The translations under genes and the position numbers were made by a program. Source: Emticicia sp. C21 (lineage in GTDB: Bacteria; Bacteroidota; Bacteroidia; Cytophagales; Spirosomataceae). Taken from it: DNA of 64,000 bases. Location: assembly GCF_003418935.1 (NCBI RefSeq), contig NZ_QVMT01000002.1:186001-250000 (forward strand), in the 5' to 3' direction. The notes below the pieces were generated by a model, which saw only the letters and a program-made list of their open reading frames with translations, ran no database searches and was not told where the DNA came from. Below, in pieces: positions 1 through 9,772 of this stretch (its first letter is position 1; each line of letters starts with the position of its first letter).

Positions 1-1
1 G

Positions 2-2074
2 CCTGTATTGCGGCAGGAAGACACGGCTCGTGGATTTATATTGGTTTTGTTTGAATCCAAGCCCATCAATCAGGACGATACTGATAAAGAAGTATTGGTG
101 TCTCCGAATGAAAATATTTCACGCCACCTTGAAGAGCAACTGGTGCGGATAAAAGGCGAGTTAAGGAATGCCATTGAGCAGCACGAATTTCAGCAGGAAG
201 AACTCAAAGCCAGCAACGAAGAATTGCAGGCCATGAACGAAGAGCTGCGTTCGTCGGCAGAAGAACTGGAAACAAGCAAGGAAGAGCTACAATCGATTAA
301 TGAAGAGTTGCGCACTGTAAACCAGGAGCTGAAAGTGAAGATTGAAGAGTCTACCCTATCGGCCAATAATTTACAGAATCTGATCGACTCAGCTGATGTG
401 GGCACGCTTTTTCTCGACCGTAGCTTCCGGGTATCCTTATTTACGCCGACTGCCAGAAATATTTTCAACTTAATACCCAGCGATTACGGCAGACCTTTGA
501 CTGATATAACCAATAAATTGAACGATGATAATCTATTGCATGATGCAGAAATTGTGATGAGAAAGCTCAAGGTGATTGAGCGTGAAGTAACCACCAAAGA
601 AGGAATGACGTATTCGATGCGGATGTTGCCCTACCGGACCACAGAAGACCAGATTAACGGTGTAGTGATTACTTTTTTTGATATTACCACCCGTAAAAAG
701 GCAGAGGAGAAATCGCACATAAACGAGGAGCGGATGCGCAGGCAGAAAGAGGTATTTCAGGCAGCCATTGATGGAAAAACGCTGGCAGATGCCCTGAATA
801 TCATTGCCAGACTGGTGGCTGAAGAAACAGGTGCCCGCACTGCTTTTTATATGGTAGATCAGCAGATGATTTATCTGCAACCGATATGGGGAGCCGGAAA
901 TATGCCCGAAGATTACTTAAAAGAGATAGACAACACTGTTATTGGCGAGGATTTGTTTGTCTGCGGATTAGCAGCACCAAACGGTCGTCCGGTTCTCATC
1001 TCCAATGTTTTTGAAGATCCTCTCTGGAAGCCTTGGATTTCTCTGGCAGAGAAATCCAACTTCCGTGGATGCTGGTCTTTTCCTATCAAAACATTTGAGA
1101 ATAAAGCTGTAGGTACTTTTGCCATGTACTTTACCGAAGCCCATGAAGCTACGCCAAACGACCGTTCACTCGCAGAGGTAGTTACGCAAACGGCTGCTGT
1201 TATCATCGCCAATTTCGCTAATATCAAGGAACGTCAGGAAGCAGAAGAAGCACTACGAAAAAGCGATGAAAGATACCGGCTTAAACTCGAACAGGAGGTA
1301 CAGGAACGCACCCTTGCTTTGAAAAAGAGCCAGGAAGAACTTTCAGAAAAAAATATCCAACTCAATTATACCATTTCAAAACTTGAATCATTTAACTATC
1401 TGGCCAGTCATGACCTAAGGGAACCTCTGCGCAAAATTCAAACCTATGTTAAACTACTGAATAAGGCGAAAGATGATAATAAAAAATTGGAGCTATTCCT
1501 GAAGAGCATTGGGGAATCCACTGAACGTATGACTCAATTAATTGACGACCTGCTTAGTTTTTCACGTTTGTCGCGACCCGATGAAGATTTTGAACTGGTT
1601 GACCTCAACCAGATACTGAATAACGTAAAGGCTGATTACGAAATGCTGATTAATGACAAGCAGGCTGTGATACTCAACGATACATTGCCGGTTATTCATG
1701 CCATTCCTTTCCAGATGCACCAGTTGTTTGCCAACCTTATCAGCAATGCACTGAAATTTAATGAAGGCAAACCGGAAGTAAAAATTACGACAAGTTCTGT
1801 TTACGGTGATTCCATAAAAGAAGACTTTGAATTGAAGCCGGAAACAACATACGCTGAAATTGTTTTTTCAGACAATGGCATTGGCTTTGACAACGAATAC
1901 AATACAAAAATATTTGAGTTATTTCAACGCCTGCACGGTAAATCAGAATACAGCGGTACGGGAATCGGACTGGGCATTGTAGAGAAAATTGTCAATAACC
2001 ACCACGGCTTTATAAAAGCTGATGGAGAAGTTGGTAAAGGGGCAAGGTTTACCATTTGGTTACCGCTTAGTTGA
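2..2074 (+). CDS. Sensor histidine kinase, C-terminal part of a CheB/CheR-PAS-type fusion (5' end outside window)
   Basis: The frame is open to the first bases of the window, so only the C-terminal part of the protein is here. It begins with a long coiled coil (about residues 35-115 of the visible part) of repeated NEEL/EELQ heptads, the linker typical of CheB-CheR-PAS fusion kinases. A PAS domain (about 118-235) and a GAF domain (about 250-410) follow. A HisKA domain carries the phospho-acceptor His near residue 468 in SHDLREP. The HATPase domain has the N box (NLISNALKFN), DNGIGFD and a GTGIGLG box. The protein should autophosphorylate and pass phosphate to an unseen response regulator. The CheB/CheR part is inferred from the linker, since those domains would lie to the left. 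No transmembrane segment is visible in this part. Confidence 0.85.
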   Translation, partial: PVLRQEDTARGFILVLFESKPINQDDTDKEVLVSPNENISRHLEEQLVRIKGELRNAIEQHEFQQEELKASNEELQAMNEELRSSAEELETSKEELQSINEELRTVNQELKVKIEESTLSANNLQNLIDSADVGTLFLDRSFRVSLFTPTARNIFNLIPSDYGRPLTDITNKLNDDNLLHDAEIVMRKLKVIEREVTTKEGMTYSMRMLPYRTTEDQINGVVITFFDITTRKKAEEKSHINEERMRRQKEVFQAAIDGKTLADALNIIARLVAEETGARTAFYMVDQQMIYLQPIWGAGNMPEDYLKEIDNTVIGEDLFVCGLAAPNGRPVLISNVFEDPLWKPWISLAEKSNFRGCWSFPIKTFENKAVGTFAMYFTEAHEATPNDRSLAEVVTQTAAVIIANFANIKERQEAEEALRKSDERYRLKLEQEVQERTLALKKSQEELSEKNIQLNYTISKLESFNYLASHDLREPLRKIQTYVKLLNKAKDDNKKLELFLKSIGESTERMTQLIDDLLSFSRLSRPDEDFELVDLNQILNNVKADYEMLINDKQAVILNDTLPVIHAIPFQMHQLFANLISNALKFNEGKPEVKITTSSVYGDSIKEDFELKPETTYAEIVFSDNGIGFDNEYNTKIFELFQRLHGKSEYSGTGIGLGIVEKIVNNHHGFIKADGEVGKGARFTIWLPLS

Positions 2075-2148
2075 TAGCATGATAAGGCGTCGATATATCA
2101 AGAAGATATTGACGCTGCATTGAATAATTTCAAAAGAATCCAGACATC

Positions 2149-2195
2149 AATAAAAAAACTCCTTTTCATTTGCTTAAATAAGAGTTTTTTTTATT
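2149..2195 (+). terminator. A/T-rich hairpin after the sensor kinase
   Basis: An A-rich arm ending in ACTC (2149-2161) pairs with GAGTTTTTTTTATT (2182-2195) across a 20-nt loop, and the right arm is itself a T tract. It lies 75 nt after the kinase stop codon. The stem has few G-C pairs, so it is only a probable intrinsic terminator. The rest of the 306-base gap holds a 10-bp hairpin at 2087-2115 and the promoter of the next gene. Confidence 0.5.
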
Positions 2196-2311
2196 TTTGT
2201 AAATAATTGATAGTCAAAAGCTTGGTATAGGTATTGTATATTTTTTCGCAGAATATATAATATTTTTCAAAAAAAACGTTTGACAGATAATACATTTTTG
2301 GGTGAAAATAC

Positions 2312-2340
2312 TTGACAAATTAAAAATTGTTATACTTTTG
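2312..2340 (+). promoter_or_regulatory. Bacteroidota-type promoter of the DUF2795 gene
   Basis: TTG at 2312-2314 and TACTTTTG at 2333-2340 are separated by 18 nt. This matches the Bacteroidota sigma-ABfr pattern TTG-N17-23-TAnnTTTG. Transcription would begin near 2346, about 35 nt before the start codon, and AAGGA lies shortly before the ATG. Confidence 0.65.
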
Positions 2341-2380
2341 CAGCCACAAATTTTTTGTAACATTAAATAAGGAATAAACT

Positions 2381-2602
2381 ATGTATTGGACACTCGAACT
2401 TGCGTCATACTTAGAGGATGCACCGTGGCCCGCTACAAAAGATGAGTTGATAGATTTTTCGATTCGTTCGGGAGCACCCATTGAAGTTATTGAAAATTTA
2501 CAAGAACTAGAAGACGACGGACAACCGTACGAGAGTATCGAGGAGATTTGGCCAGATTATCCGACCAAAGACGACTTTTTCTTCAATGAAGATGAATATT
2601 AG
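2381..2602 (+). CDS. DUF2795 domain protein, small acidic protein
   Basis: A 73-residue, strongly acidic protein. The pattern MYWTLELASYLEDAPWPATK, then SGAPxEVIENLQELEDDGQPYESIEEIWPDYP, and an Asp/Phe-rich tail are typical of the short DUF2795 proteins found throughout the Bacteroidota. I recognise the family but its molecular role is not established. It is a single-gene transcription unit with its own consensus promoter upstream and a strong terminator downstream, which suggests high expression. AAGGA before the ATG is one of the better ribosome-binding sites in the window. Confidence 0.85.
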   Translation: MYWTLELASYLEDAPWPATKDELIDFSIRSGAPIEVIENLQELEDDGQPYESIEEIWPDYPTKDDFFFNEDEY

Positions 2603-2614
2603 GTTTCATTAAAA

Positions 2615-2648
2615 AAAAGAGCAATAAACCCAGTTTATTGCTCTTTTT
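2615..2648. terminator. Bidirectional terminator between the DUF2795 gene and uvrA
   Basis: A perfect inverted repeat (about AAAAAGAGCAATAAAC against GTTTATTGCTCTTTTT) with a very short loop. It has an A tract on one side and a T tract on the other. It sits between the 3' ends of two convergent genes and can end transcription from both sides. Confidence 0.85.
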
Positions 2649-2666
2649 GCTGATAGATATTCTGTT

Positions 2667-5510
2667 TTATTTTAATTCCTCTTTCAGGAAGTATCCTGTA
2701 TAACTGCCCTTTACTTTGGCCACCTGTTCAGGTGTGCCCTCAGCAATGATTTGTCCGCCCTTATTGCCACCTTCCGGCCCGAGGTCAATCAGGTGGTCTG
2801 AAACCTTTATTACATCCAGATTATGCTCAATAATCAGTACCGAATTGCCTTTATCAGCCAGTTTCTGCAATACTTCCAGCAATTTCTTAATATCCTGAAA
2901 ATGTAAACCAGTCGTTGGTTCATCCAGAATATAAAGCGTTTTTCCGGTATCTTTTTTAGAAAGTTCTTCAGCTAATTTTACCCGCTGTGCCTCTCCACCT
3001 GATAGGGTAGTGGCATGTTGCCCCAGCGTAATATATCCCAAACCTACATCAAAAAGAGTCTGTACTTTTCTGAAAATCTTGGGTTGAAATTCAAAGAATT
3101 CTAAGGCTTGCTCCACAGTCATATCGAGCACATCAGCAATAGATTTGCCTTTAAAACGCACTTCCAGTGTCTCACGGTTGAAACGTTTACCCTTACAGGT
3201 TTCACAGGCTACGTGAACATCAGGCAGGAACTCCATTTCAATTTTCTTCATCCCTGCTCCCTCACAATCCTCACAGCGACCACCTTTTACATTGAATGAG
3301 AAACGGCCTGGCTTATATCCTCTGATTTTAGATTCGGGTAATTCAGCAAAAAGTGTTCTGATATCAGAGAACATACCTGTATAGGTAGCAGGGTTACTTC
3401 TTGGTGTACGTCCGATAGGACTTTGGTCGACCTCAATCACTTTATCTATAAATTCCAGCCCCTCAACGGATTTATAAGGAAGCGGCTCTCTCTTGGCATT
3501 ATAAAAATGACGATTCAGAATTGGGAACAATGTTTCATGAATCAAAGATGATTTCCCGCTACCACTCACACCCGTAATCGAAAGCATTTTGCCTAGGGGA
3601 AGTTTCAACGTTACATTCTTTAGATTATGTCCGGTTGCACCTTTAATCACCAATGCTTTGCCATTCCCTTTTCTACGTTCTTTCGGAATCTCAATGCTTG
3701 ACCTGCCACTCAGATAGTCAGAAGTGGTACTTCTGTTGGCCAAAAACTCTTTTGGTGTACCTCTTCCTACAATGCTTCCACCATGTCGGCCTGCACCCGG
3801 ACCAATATCTAATATATAGTCAGATTCAAGCATCATGTCTTTGTCGTGCTCAACGACTAAAACTGTATTGCCCAAATCACGTAAATCTTTTAAAGCCTGA
3901 ATTAGTTTGACATTGTCTCTCTGATGCAATCCGATACTTGGCTCATCCATGATATACAATACGCCCACCAACTGCGTACCAATCTGTGTAGCCAGACGAA
4001 TCCGCTGCGATTCTCCACCGGATAAGGTTCTAAGAGGACGATTCAAAGTCAGATAGTCTAAGCCAATACCCATAAGGAAACCAATGCGTTTACGGATTTC
4101 TTTCAGTATCTCACGGGCAATAGTGTTTTGTCGGTCAGAGATGCGGCTTTCAAGATTGTCAAACCATTCGCCAATTTCCCGGATATCCATTTCGGCCAAT
4201 TCAGCGATATTTCTATGATCAATCTTAAAGTGTAAAGATTCTTTTTTCAGACGCAACCCGCCGCAATCAGGACAAGTTTTTATCACTAAAAAGTCTCTTA
4301 CCCACTCCTGAATCTTATCATTATCCGAATCCTGCTGACGTTTCAGGAAGGTAATTACACCTTCGAAAGTCGTATTCCATTCAGTACCCGGATATTTCTT
4401 AGAAGGTACAGCCACAGATTCTTCACTGCCGTACAAAATGGTTTTTAAAGCCTCTGGTGGCAGTTTATCAATAGGCGTAGAGATATTCGCTTTAAAGCTT
4501 TTCAGAATAATTTCTATCTGCTTGAAAATCCATAAATCACGATACTCACCCAGCGGTGCAATACCTCCGCGACTGATACTTAAAGATTTATCAGGAATAA
4601 TAGAGTCTTCAGTTATTTCTTCAATTGTCCCCAGACCATTACAGGTAGGGCAGGCTCCATAAGGAGAATTGAAAGAAAAACTATTAGGTGAAGGATCTTC
4701 GTAGGAGATACCCGATTGCGGGTCTGTCAGGTTCTGAGAAAAGTATTGAGTTTTGTCCTTGGCATCCAGAAGCATCATAGAGCCTTTACCCTGTTTTAAG
4801 GCAGTGCTTACTGACTGATTCAAGCGATAACGATCTTCAGATTTAGGAACAATTCTATCAATTACTACCTCAATATCATGAATCTTATAGCGGTCGAGTT
4901 GCATTTTGGGGTTAATCTCCAATATCTCACCATCTACACGCACTTTGTTATACCCTAATTTGGCAATCTGCACAAATAGCTCACGGTAATGTCCCTTTCT
5001 ACCTTTTACCAACGGTGCCAGCAAAGTGATTTTCTGATTCTCATAATGCTGTAAAATCTGGTCGATAATCTGGTCCTGCGTTTGCTTCACCATTTTCTCA
5101 CCTGTCACATAGCTGAAGGCCTCACTGGCACGGGCAAATAGCAGACGAAGAAAGTCGTAGATTTCGGTAGTGGTTCCAACCGTAGAGCGAGGGTTTTTTG
5201 AGGTGGTTTTCTGCTCGATAGAGATTACCGGAGATAAGCCGTTAATTTTGTCCACATCCGGGCGTTCCATATCGCCAATGAAACTTCTGGCATAAGAAGA
5301 GAAACTCTCCATATAGCGTCTTTGCCCCTCAGCATAGATCGTATCAAAAGCTAAAGAAGATTTTCCGCTACCCGAAATACCCGTAATAACTACCAGTTTA
5401 TTGCGGGGAATATTTACATCAATATTTTTAAGGTTATGTTCTCTGGCTCCTAACACCTCTATTTGGTCATAGCCAGTCAGGTCAATATCATTCAATTGTT
5501 TTTCGCTCAC
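2667..5510 (-). CDS. uvrA: UvrABC excinuclease subunit A
   Basis: UvrA is the damage-recognition ATPase of nucleotide excision repair; it loads UvrB at bulky DNA lesions. The protein has 947 residues, normal for the family. The first Walker A (GISGSGKSS) is at residues 44-52 and a second (GVSGSGKSS) lies in the C-terminal half. Two ABC signatures are present ([12 protein letters not shown] and [12 protein letters not shown]). The expected zinc-binding CxxC pairs are visible: CPTC, CPDC, CEDC and CETC. The start is GTG at 5508-5510; an in-frame stop lies two codons upstream, so no longer start exists. There is no clear ribosome-binding site. It shares a terminator with the convergent DUF2795 gene, and the small gene at 5588-5800 lies upstream in the same direction. 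Confidence 0.97.
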   Translation of the reverse strand: MSEKQLNDIDLTGYDQIEVLGAREHNLKNIDVNIPRNKLVVITGISGSGKSSLAFDTIYAEGQRRYMESFSSYARSFIGDMERPDVDKINGLSPVISIEQKTTSKNPRSTVGTTTEIYDFLRLLFARASEAFSYVTGEKMVKQTQDQIIDQILQHYENQKITLLAPLVKGRKGHYRELFVQIAKLGYNKVRVDGEILEINPKMQLDRYKIHDIEVVIDRIVPKSEDRYRLNQSVSTALKQGKGSMMLLDAKDKTQYFSQNLTDPQSGISYEDPSPNSFSFNSPYGACPTCNGLGTIEEITEDSIIPDKSLSISRGGIAPLGEYRDLWIFKQIEIILKSFKANISTPIDKLPPEALKTILYGSEESVAVPSKKYPGTEWNTTFEGVITFLKRQQDSDNDKIQEWVRDFLVIKTCPDCGGLRLKKESLHFKIDHRNIAELAEMDIREIGEWFDNLESRISDRQNTIAREILKEIRKRIGFLMGIGLDYLTLNRPLRTLSGGESQRIRLATQIGTQLVGVLYIMDEPSIGLHQRDNVKLIQALKDLRDLGNTVLVVEHDKDMMLESDYILDIGPGAGRHGGSIVGRGTPKEFLANRSTTSDYLSGRSSIEIPKERRKGNGKALVIKGATGHNLKNVTLKLPLGKMLSITGVSGSGKSSLIHETLFPILNRHFYNAKREPLPYKSVEGLEFIDKVIEVDQSPIGRTPRSNPATYTGMFSDIRTLFAELPESKIRGYKPGRFSFNVKGGRCEDCEGAGMKKIEMEFLPDVHVACETCKGKRFNRETLEVRFKGKSIADVLDMTVEQALEFFEFQPKIFRKVQTLFDVGLGYITLGQHATTLSGGEAQRVKLAEELSKKDTGKTLYILDEPTTGLHFQDIKKLLEVLQKLADKGNSVLIIEHNLDVIKVSDHLIDLGPEGGNKGGQIIAEGTPEQVAKVKGSYTGYFLKEELK

Positions 5511-5587
5511 TATTTATGGGAGATTATTTAAAAAATAACGAAAAATACAGGCATGTAGTTCCTGTTTTTAAAAGCGAAGAAGAAGAA

Positions 5588-5800
5588 TTAAGCAGCCATT
5601 GCGAAACTTAAATTACCATTAAACTCCTTTACAACCTGATTTAATTCTTCAATATATTTTGCAAGAATTTCCTCATACTGCTGTTTCATGATACCTATTC
5701 CACCTTCCTGGCTATGCAAGTCAATCATCTTATTTACTTCCTCAATTTGATGAAGTAAATTTAATACTTTATAATCTCTTTCAGAAAGTTCCTCTTTCAT
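5588..5800 (-). CDS. Small conserved-looking protein of unknown function
   Basis: Seventy residues with no signal peptide or membrane segment. Most of it has an amphipathic helical pattern (EELSERDYKVLNLLHQIEEV, then KYIEELNQVVKEF), so a short helical bundle or coiled coil is likely. I do not recognise a family. It lies 77 bases upstream of uvrA in the same direction and could be cotranscribed with it. On its upstream side is a cluster of palindromic repeats. Balanced composition and helical periodicity favour a real gene, but there is no independent support. Confidence 0.55.
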   Translation of the reverse strand: MKEELSERDYKVLNLLHQIEEVNKMIDLHSQEGGIGIMKQQYEEILAKYIEELNQVVKEFNGNLSFAMAA

Positions 5801-5876
5801 GGGTTCTAAATTCTAAAAGCTTTCAAAAAAAGAAGACATATATAGAACTATTGGGTGAGATAGATTAAACTAATTA

Positions 5877-6019
5877 ATATATCGTCCCTACGGGACTTTA
5901 ACATTATTTTACCTATTTTTCTACCGATACAACATCCCTAACGGGATATTCTAAGTCCCGTAGGGACGATATATCGGTAGAAGGATTAAAGTTTTTTGAA
6001 TCAGTATCCCGTAGGGATA
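5877..6019. repeat. Cluster of four REP-like palindromes with core TCCCnnnGGGA
   Basis: Four short palindromes stand at 5884-5896, 5935-5947, 5955-5967 and 6005-6019. All are variants of (G/A/T)TCCC-N2-4-GGGA(C/T). The first and third lie in a perfect 22-bp inverted repeat (5877-5898 against 5953-5974), and a CTACCGATA/TATCGGTAG pair (5921-5929 and about 5972-5980) is nested around the second. Paired palindromes in opposite orientation between genes are typical of REP/BIME elements. The cluster fills most of the 253-base gap between dxs (which ends here) and the small gene at 5588-5800. Confidence 0.75.
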
Positions 6020-6053
6020 ATATATTAAATTCCCTAAATAGATACATAAACGC

Positions 6054-7988
6054 TCAATACACCAAAATCTTATTACTCACCATTTCTCTGGCTGCATCAG
6101 CAATGCCTTCAGGGTCAAAACCACATTCGCGGTGCAATTCAATTTGCTCGCCATGCTCTACTATCCGGTCAGGAATACCTAGGCGTTTTACTTTAGCAGT
6201 ATATTCATGGTCAGCCATAAATTCTAGTACGGCACTACCCATACCACCTTTTACGCAACCATCTTCCACCGTTATCACTTTATCAAACTGCTGGAATACC
6301 TCATGCAAAAGTGCTTCATCTAATGGTTTTACAAAGCGTAAATCATAATGTGCTGCGCTGATGCCCTCTTGTTTCAGCATTTCGGAGGCTTGAACCGCAT
6401 AATTACCCACATGACCGATAGTTAAAATGGCAATATCGCTACCGTCTTTTATCTTTTGCCCTTTACCAATGGCTATTTTTCTTAATGGTCTTCTCCAATC
6501 TGGCAAAACACCCTCACCACGTGGATAACGAATCGTGAAAGCTGTTTTCAGTTTCTGTACTTCATCCAATTGGAAGGTATACATCATGTTGCGTAACTCC
6601 TCTTCGTTCATCGGAGCAGCAATCACCATATTCGGGATACAACGCATAAAAGCAATATCATAGGCGCCATGATGCGTAGGGCCGTCTGCTCCTGCAAAAC
6701 CTGCGCGATCAAGGCAGAAGATAACCGGTAGTTCCTGAATACATACATCATGAATCACCTGATCATAGGCGCGTTGCATAAAGGTTGAGTAGATATTACA
6801 ATATACTACCAAACCTCTTGTAGCCATACCTGCCGAGAAAGTTACGGCATGTTGCTCGGCAATACCTACATCAAATGCTCTGTCAGGCATCGCTTTCATC
6901 ATAATGTTTAATGATGAGCCTGATGGCATGGCAGGGGTAACACCCATAATTTTATCATTGACCTCTGCCAGTTCCACAATCGTATGTCCGAAAACATCCT
7001 GATATTTCGGAGGCATTGGCTTATCATACACTTTTTTCTTGATTTCTCCGGTTACCTTATCAAAAAGACCTGGCGCATGCCATTTGGTCTGATCTTTTTC
7101 GGCGGGGGCATAACCTTTACCTTTCACAGTTAAGCAGTGCAGGATTTTCGGGCCGGGGATATTCTTTAAATCTTCTAATACGCTCACCATATGGTTGAGG
7201 TCATGACCATCTATCGGGCCAAAATACCGGAGATTCAATGCTTCAAACAAATTACTCTGGCTTAGTAAAGCACCTTTCATGGCGTTTTCTACTTTCTGCA
7301 CAATTTCTCTCGCACTTTTGCCAAAGTTGCTCATTTTACCTAAGAGCTTCCAGATATCATCTTTGGCTCTATTATAGGTTTGAGACGTGGTAATGTCTGT
7401 CAGATACTCTTTCAAAGCACCCACATTTGGGTCAATAGCCATGCAGTTATCGTTCAGGATAATCAGCAGATTAGCATCTTTTAAAGAGCCTGCATGATTC
7501 ATGGCTTCGAAAGCCATTCCGGCGGTCATAGAGCCATCACCAATTACGGCAATATGCTGGCGTTTTTTATCTCCATTGTGCATAGAGCCCACTGCCATAC
7601 CTAAAGCTGCAGAAATAGAGGTAGAGGAGTGTCCTACACCAAAAGTATCAAAAATACTTTCTTTGCGTTTTGGAAAACCCGAAATACCACCATAGAAACG
7701 GTTAGTATGAAATTGCTTTCTACGACCTGTCAGAATCTTGTGCCCGTAAGCCTGATGGCCTACATCCCACACCAGTTGGTCGTCGGGAGTATTAAATACA
7801 TAATGAAGCGCTACACTTAGCTCAACCACGCCTAAGCTGGCACCAAAATGCCCTCCATATACAGATACTACATCAATAATAAATTGTCGTAGTTCGTCGG
7901 CAAGTTGTGGAAGTTTTGATCGGTCAAGTTTTCTTAGATCGGAAGGGTCATTAATGGTTTCCAGAAGTTCGCCGGATGTGATGAGCAT
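6054..7988 (-). CDS. dxs: 1-deoxy-D-xylulose-5-phosphate synthase
   Basis: This enzyme condenses pyruvate and glyceraldehyde 3-phosphate, with thiamine diphosphate, to make 1-deoxyxylulose 5-phosphate. It is the first step of the MEP isoprenoid pathway and also supplies thiamine and pyridoxal synthesis. The 644-residue length is normal. The thiamine diphosphate motif GDGSMTAG begins at residue 150 and ends in NDN about 30 residues later. The early GHFGASLG and WDVGHQAYGHK blocks and the late GIAEQHAVTFSAGMA block (transketolase pyrimidine domain) are intact. The ATG is at 7986-7988. It is probably transcribed alone from a promoter near 8135, and its 3' end abuts the repeat cluster at 5877-6019. 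Confidence 0.97.
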   Translation of the reverse strand: MLITSGELLETINDPSDLRKLDRSKLPQLADELRQFIIDVVSVYGGHFGASLGVVELSVALHYVFNTPDDQLVWDVGHQAYGHKILTGRRKQFHTNRFYGGISGFPKRKESIFDTFGVGHSSTSISAALGMAVGSMHNGDKKRQHIAVIGDGSMTAGMAFEAMNHAGSLKDANLLIILNDNCMAIDPNVGALKEYLTDITTSQTYNRAKDDIWKLLGKMSNFGKSAREIVQKVENAMKGALLSQSNLFEALNLRYFGPIDGHDLNHMVSVLEDLKNIPGPKILHCLTVKGKGYAPAEKDQTKWHAPGLFDKVTGEIKKKVYDKPMPPKYQDVFGHTIVELAEVNDKIMGVTPAMPSGSSLNIMMKAMPDRAFDVGIAEQHAVTFSAGMATRGLVVYCNIYSTFMQRAYDQVIHDVCIQELPVIFCLDRAGFAGADGPTHHGAYDIAFMRCIPNMVIAAPMNEEELRNMMYTFQLDEVQKLKTAFTIRYPRGEGVLPDWRRPLRKIAIGKGQKIKDGSDIAILTIGHVGNYAVQASEMLKQEGISAAHYDLRFVKPLDEALLHEVFQQFDKVITVEDGCVKGGMGSAVLEFMADHEYTAKVKRLGIPDRIVEHGEQIELHRECGFDPEGIADAAREMVSNKILVY

Positions 7989-8132
7989 ATCTTTATAACA
8001 AATTACAAGTCGATTGTTCTGTCTAAACCAAACATAGGATAAAATGTTTGATTATATCGTAAATATTTATACTTTTTTGGGTTAGAGCAGAATGCACATC
8101 ATCACTTTTCAGGTATGATGCCGATAAGCTTA

Positions 8133-8140
8133 CAAAGATA
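8133..8140 (-). promoter_or_regulatory. Candidate -7 element of the dxs promoter
   Basis: Read on the minus strand this is TATCTTTG, an exact TAnnTTTG match preceded by a T-rich run. No TTG stands at the usual distance upstream, so the call rests on the -7 box. It would give dxs a leader of about 140 nt containing a small hairpin (about 8096-8121); I see no thiamine riboswitch in it. Confidence 0.4.
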
Positions 8141-8162
8141 CGAAAAAAACAATAGTTGCATA

Positions 8163-9071
8163 TTAATCTTTTCTTTGGCTGGCCCGGTAAAGCTTTTGCT
8201 TTTCTTCTTTAGTGAGACTTTCGTAACCTGACTTACCTATTTTGTCAAGAATGGCATCAACTTCGTCCTGGTCAGGAAAATAATTAGGGTCGAGATTCGT
8301 GCTACTATTACCTTTGCTCGAAACGGTAGATTCGCTATATTTTCTTTGAGGAATTTTCATTTTAGGTTTAGGTCTCCACAAGCTACTCCACCAGTCACCA
8401 ACGGTTTCGATAGGGCTACCTAAATCAACACCTTTCCGTAATAAATAAATGTAAGAATAGCCTGCCAATGCCCCTCCCAGGTGCGAAATACCGCTACTTG
8501 GTACGATGAAAGATAAGAGTAGGAAAAACCAGGCAATGTATTTGATTTTAATCAGGAAAAGGCCAAAGAAGTAAAATTCATACTCTGGCAAAAGTGTAAC
8601 GGCGGCAAACATAACCGCACAAACAGCAGCAGAGGCACCTAAAACGGTAGAATTGATATTATTTACCTGAGGCGTAAGCGACAGCAAATTGTAAATACCA
8701 ATATAGATTAAACCACTGAAAACACCCCCAATAATATAGATATTCATCAGTTTACGACTACCTATAAACTCCTGTACCAATGTGCCGAACCAATAAAGCG
8801 TAAGCATATTGAACAATAAGTGCCAAAAACTATAGTGAGTAAAACAGTAGGTAAGGAGTGTCCAGGGTTTCCAGATAAACTCCCTGATAGGCGCAATTAG
8901 CAGTACATTGTCATTAATCACTTTATTAATGACGTTTCCCTCCGGGAAAAATGATAAAATAGCTCCTGTCAGAATTAAAGACAAAAAAACTATCGCATTG
9001 ATGAGCATTAGTTGCACCAATGTATTCCCACGACGGAACGGATTTTTTATGTCATCTATAAAATTTGCCAC
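8163..9071 (-). CDS. Rhomboid family intramembrane serine protease with cytosolic tail
   Basis: Rhomboids cut single-pass membrane proteins within the membrane. The protein has 302 residues, with about six hydrophobic segments between residues 20 and 210. The catalytic Ser is expected at 147 in GASA and the His at 197 in SHLGG. The usual motif is GxSG, so Ala-148 replaces the second glycine. The 90-residue hydrophilic tail ends in DAILDKIGKSGYESLTKEEK, a helical motif often found at the C-terminus of Bacteroidota rhomboids (I believe DUF6576). It starts 36 bases after the stop of a second rhomboid and is the last gene of the mutL-rhomboid-rhomboid run. Confidence 0.88.
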   Translation of the reverse strand: MANFIDDIKNPFRRGNTLVQLMLINAIVFLSLILTGAILSFFPEGNVINKVINDNVLLIAPIREFIWKPWTLLTYCFTHYSFWHLLFNMLTLYWFGTLVQEFIGSRKLMNIYIIGGVFSGLIYIGIYNLLSLTPQVNNINSTVLGASAAVCAVMFAAVTLLPEYEFYFFGLFLIKIKYIAWFFLLLSFIVPSSGISHLGGALAGYSYIYLLRKGVDLGSPIETVGDWWSSLWRPKPKMKIPQRKYSESTVSSKGNSSTNLDPNYFPDQDEVDAILDKIGKSGYESLTKEEKQKLYRASQRKD

Positions 9072-9107
9072 TCGCTCTTTCTTCCTTAAACAAATTTACG
9101 TAATAAA

Positions 9108-9761
9108 TTAATATTGAGACTTTCCAAAGCCAAAATATCTTAATAAAATGAAGCCAATTAATAAACCACCTATGTGGGCAAAGTGAGCTACTCCCATTGA
9201 TGTCCCCTGAATGCCGGCATATAATTCATATACGGCATAGAATCCTACCAGATATTTGGCTTTAATCGGTATCGGGAACGGGAAAATAATCAGCTCATTA
9301 TTTGGGAAAAGATACGCATAAGCTATCAGAATCCCAAAAATTGCTCCCGAAGCCCCTACCATTGGCGTTGCAGCCAACATCCAGTAAGGTTCCGAATCAG
9401 GTGAGAATTGCAGCATGTCATACATATTTACAAAAGAGTAAATAAAACTTGCGCCAATTCCTGTAACCAAATAGTATATTAAAAAACGTTTAGAACCAAA
9501 AAATGTTTCGATTCCCGAGCCAAAAATTAATAAAGCAAACATATTACTCAGTAAATGTCCCAAACTACCGTGCATAAACATATACGTAAATGGCTGCCAT
9601 ATCTTAAAATTCGGATTTAATAATTCAGGACTTCCGGGTAAAATGGGATTAAAGAAAGCGAATTGTCGCGTAATATACTCATCATTTAAAAAACCAGACA
9701 GAAGAAATATTACTACATTGGCAATCAGTAAATTACGAGCAACCGGACTTAAATAAAACAT
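9108..9761 (-). CDS. Rhomboid family intramembrane serine protease
   Basis: A compact rhomboid core of 217 residues with six predicted transmembrane segments. The catalytic serine is Ser-138 in GASG and the catalytic histidine is His-196 in AHIGG. The HGSLGHLLSNM segment near residue 64 corresponds to the conserved HxxxHxxxN helix. Unlike its neighbour at 8163-9071 it keeps the canonical GxSG and has no cytosolic tail. It begins 11 bases after mutL, so the two are almost certainly cotranscribed. Substrates cannot be read from the sequence. Confidence 0.92.
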   Translation of the reverse strand: MFYLSPVARNLLIANVVIFLLSGFLNDEYITRQFAFFNPILPGSPELLNPNFKIWQPFTYMFMHGSLGHLLSNMFALLIFGSGIETFFGSKRFLIYYLVTGIGASFIYSFVNMYDMLQFSPDSEPYWMLAATPMVGASGAIFGILIAYAYLFPNNELIIFPFPIPIKAKYLVGFYAVYELYAGIQGTSMGVAHFAHIGGLLIGFILLRYFGFGKSQY

Positions 9762-9772
9762 AGCTTTTTCTT

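Noticed and set aside
2087-2115. 10-bp hairpin after the sensor kinase
   Set aside because: It has no T tract and lies before the better A/T-rich terminator; kept only as a minor note.
7989-8162. Thiamine riboswitch before dxs
   Set aside because: The leader has one small hairpin, but I could not find the conserved thi-box segments such as CUGAGA and the matching 3' element.
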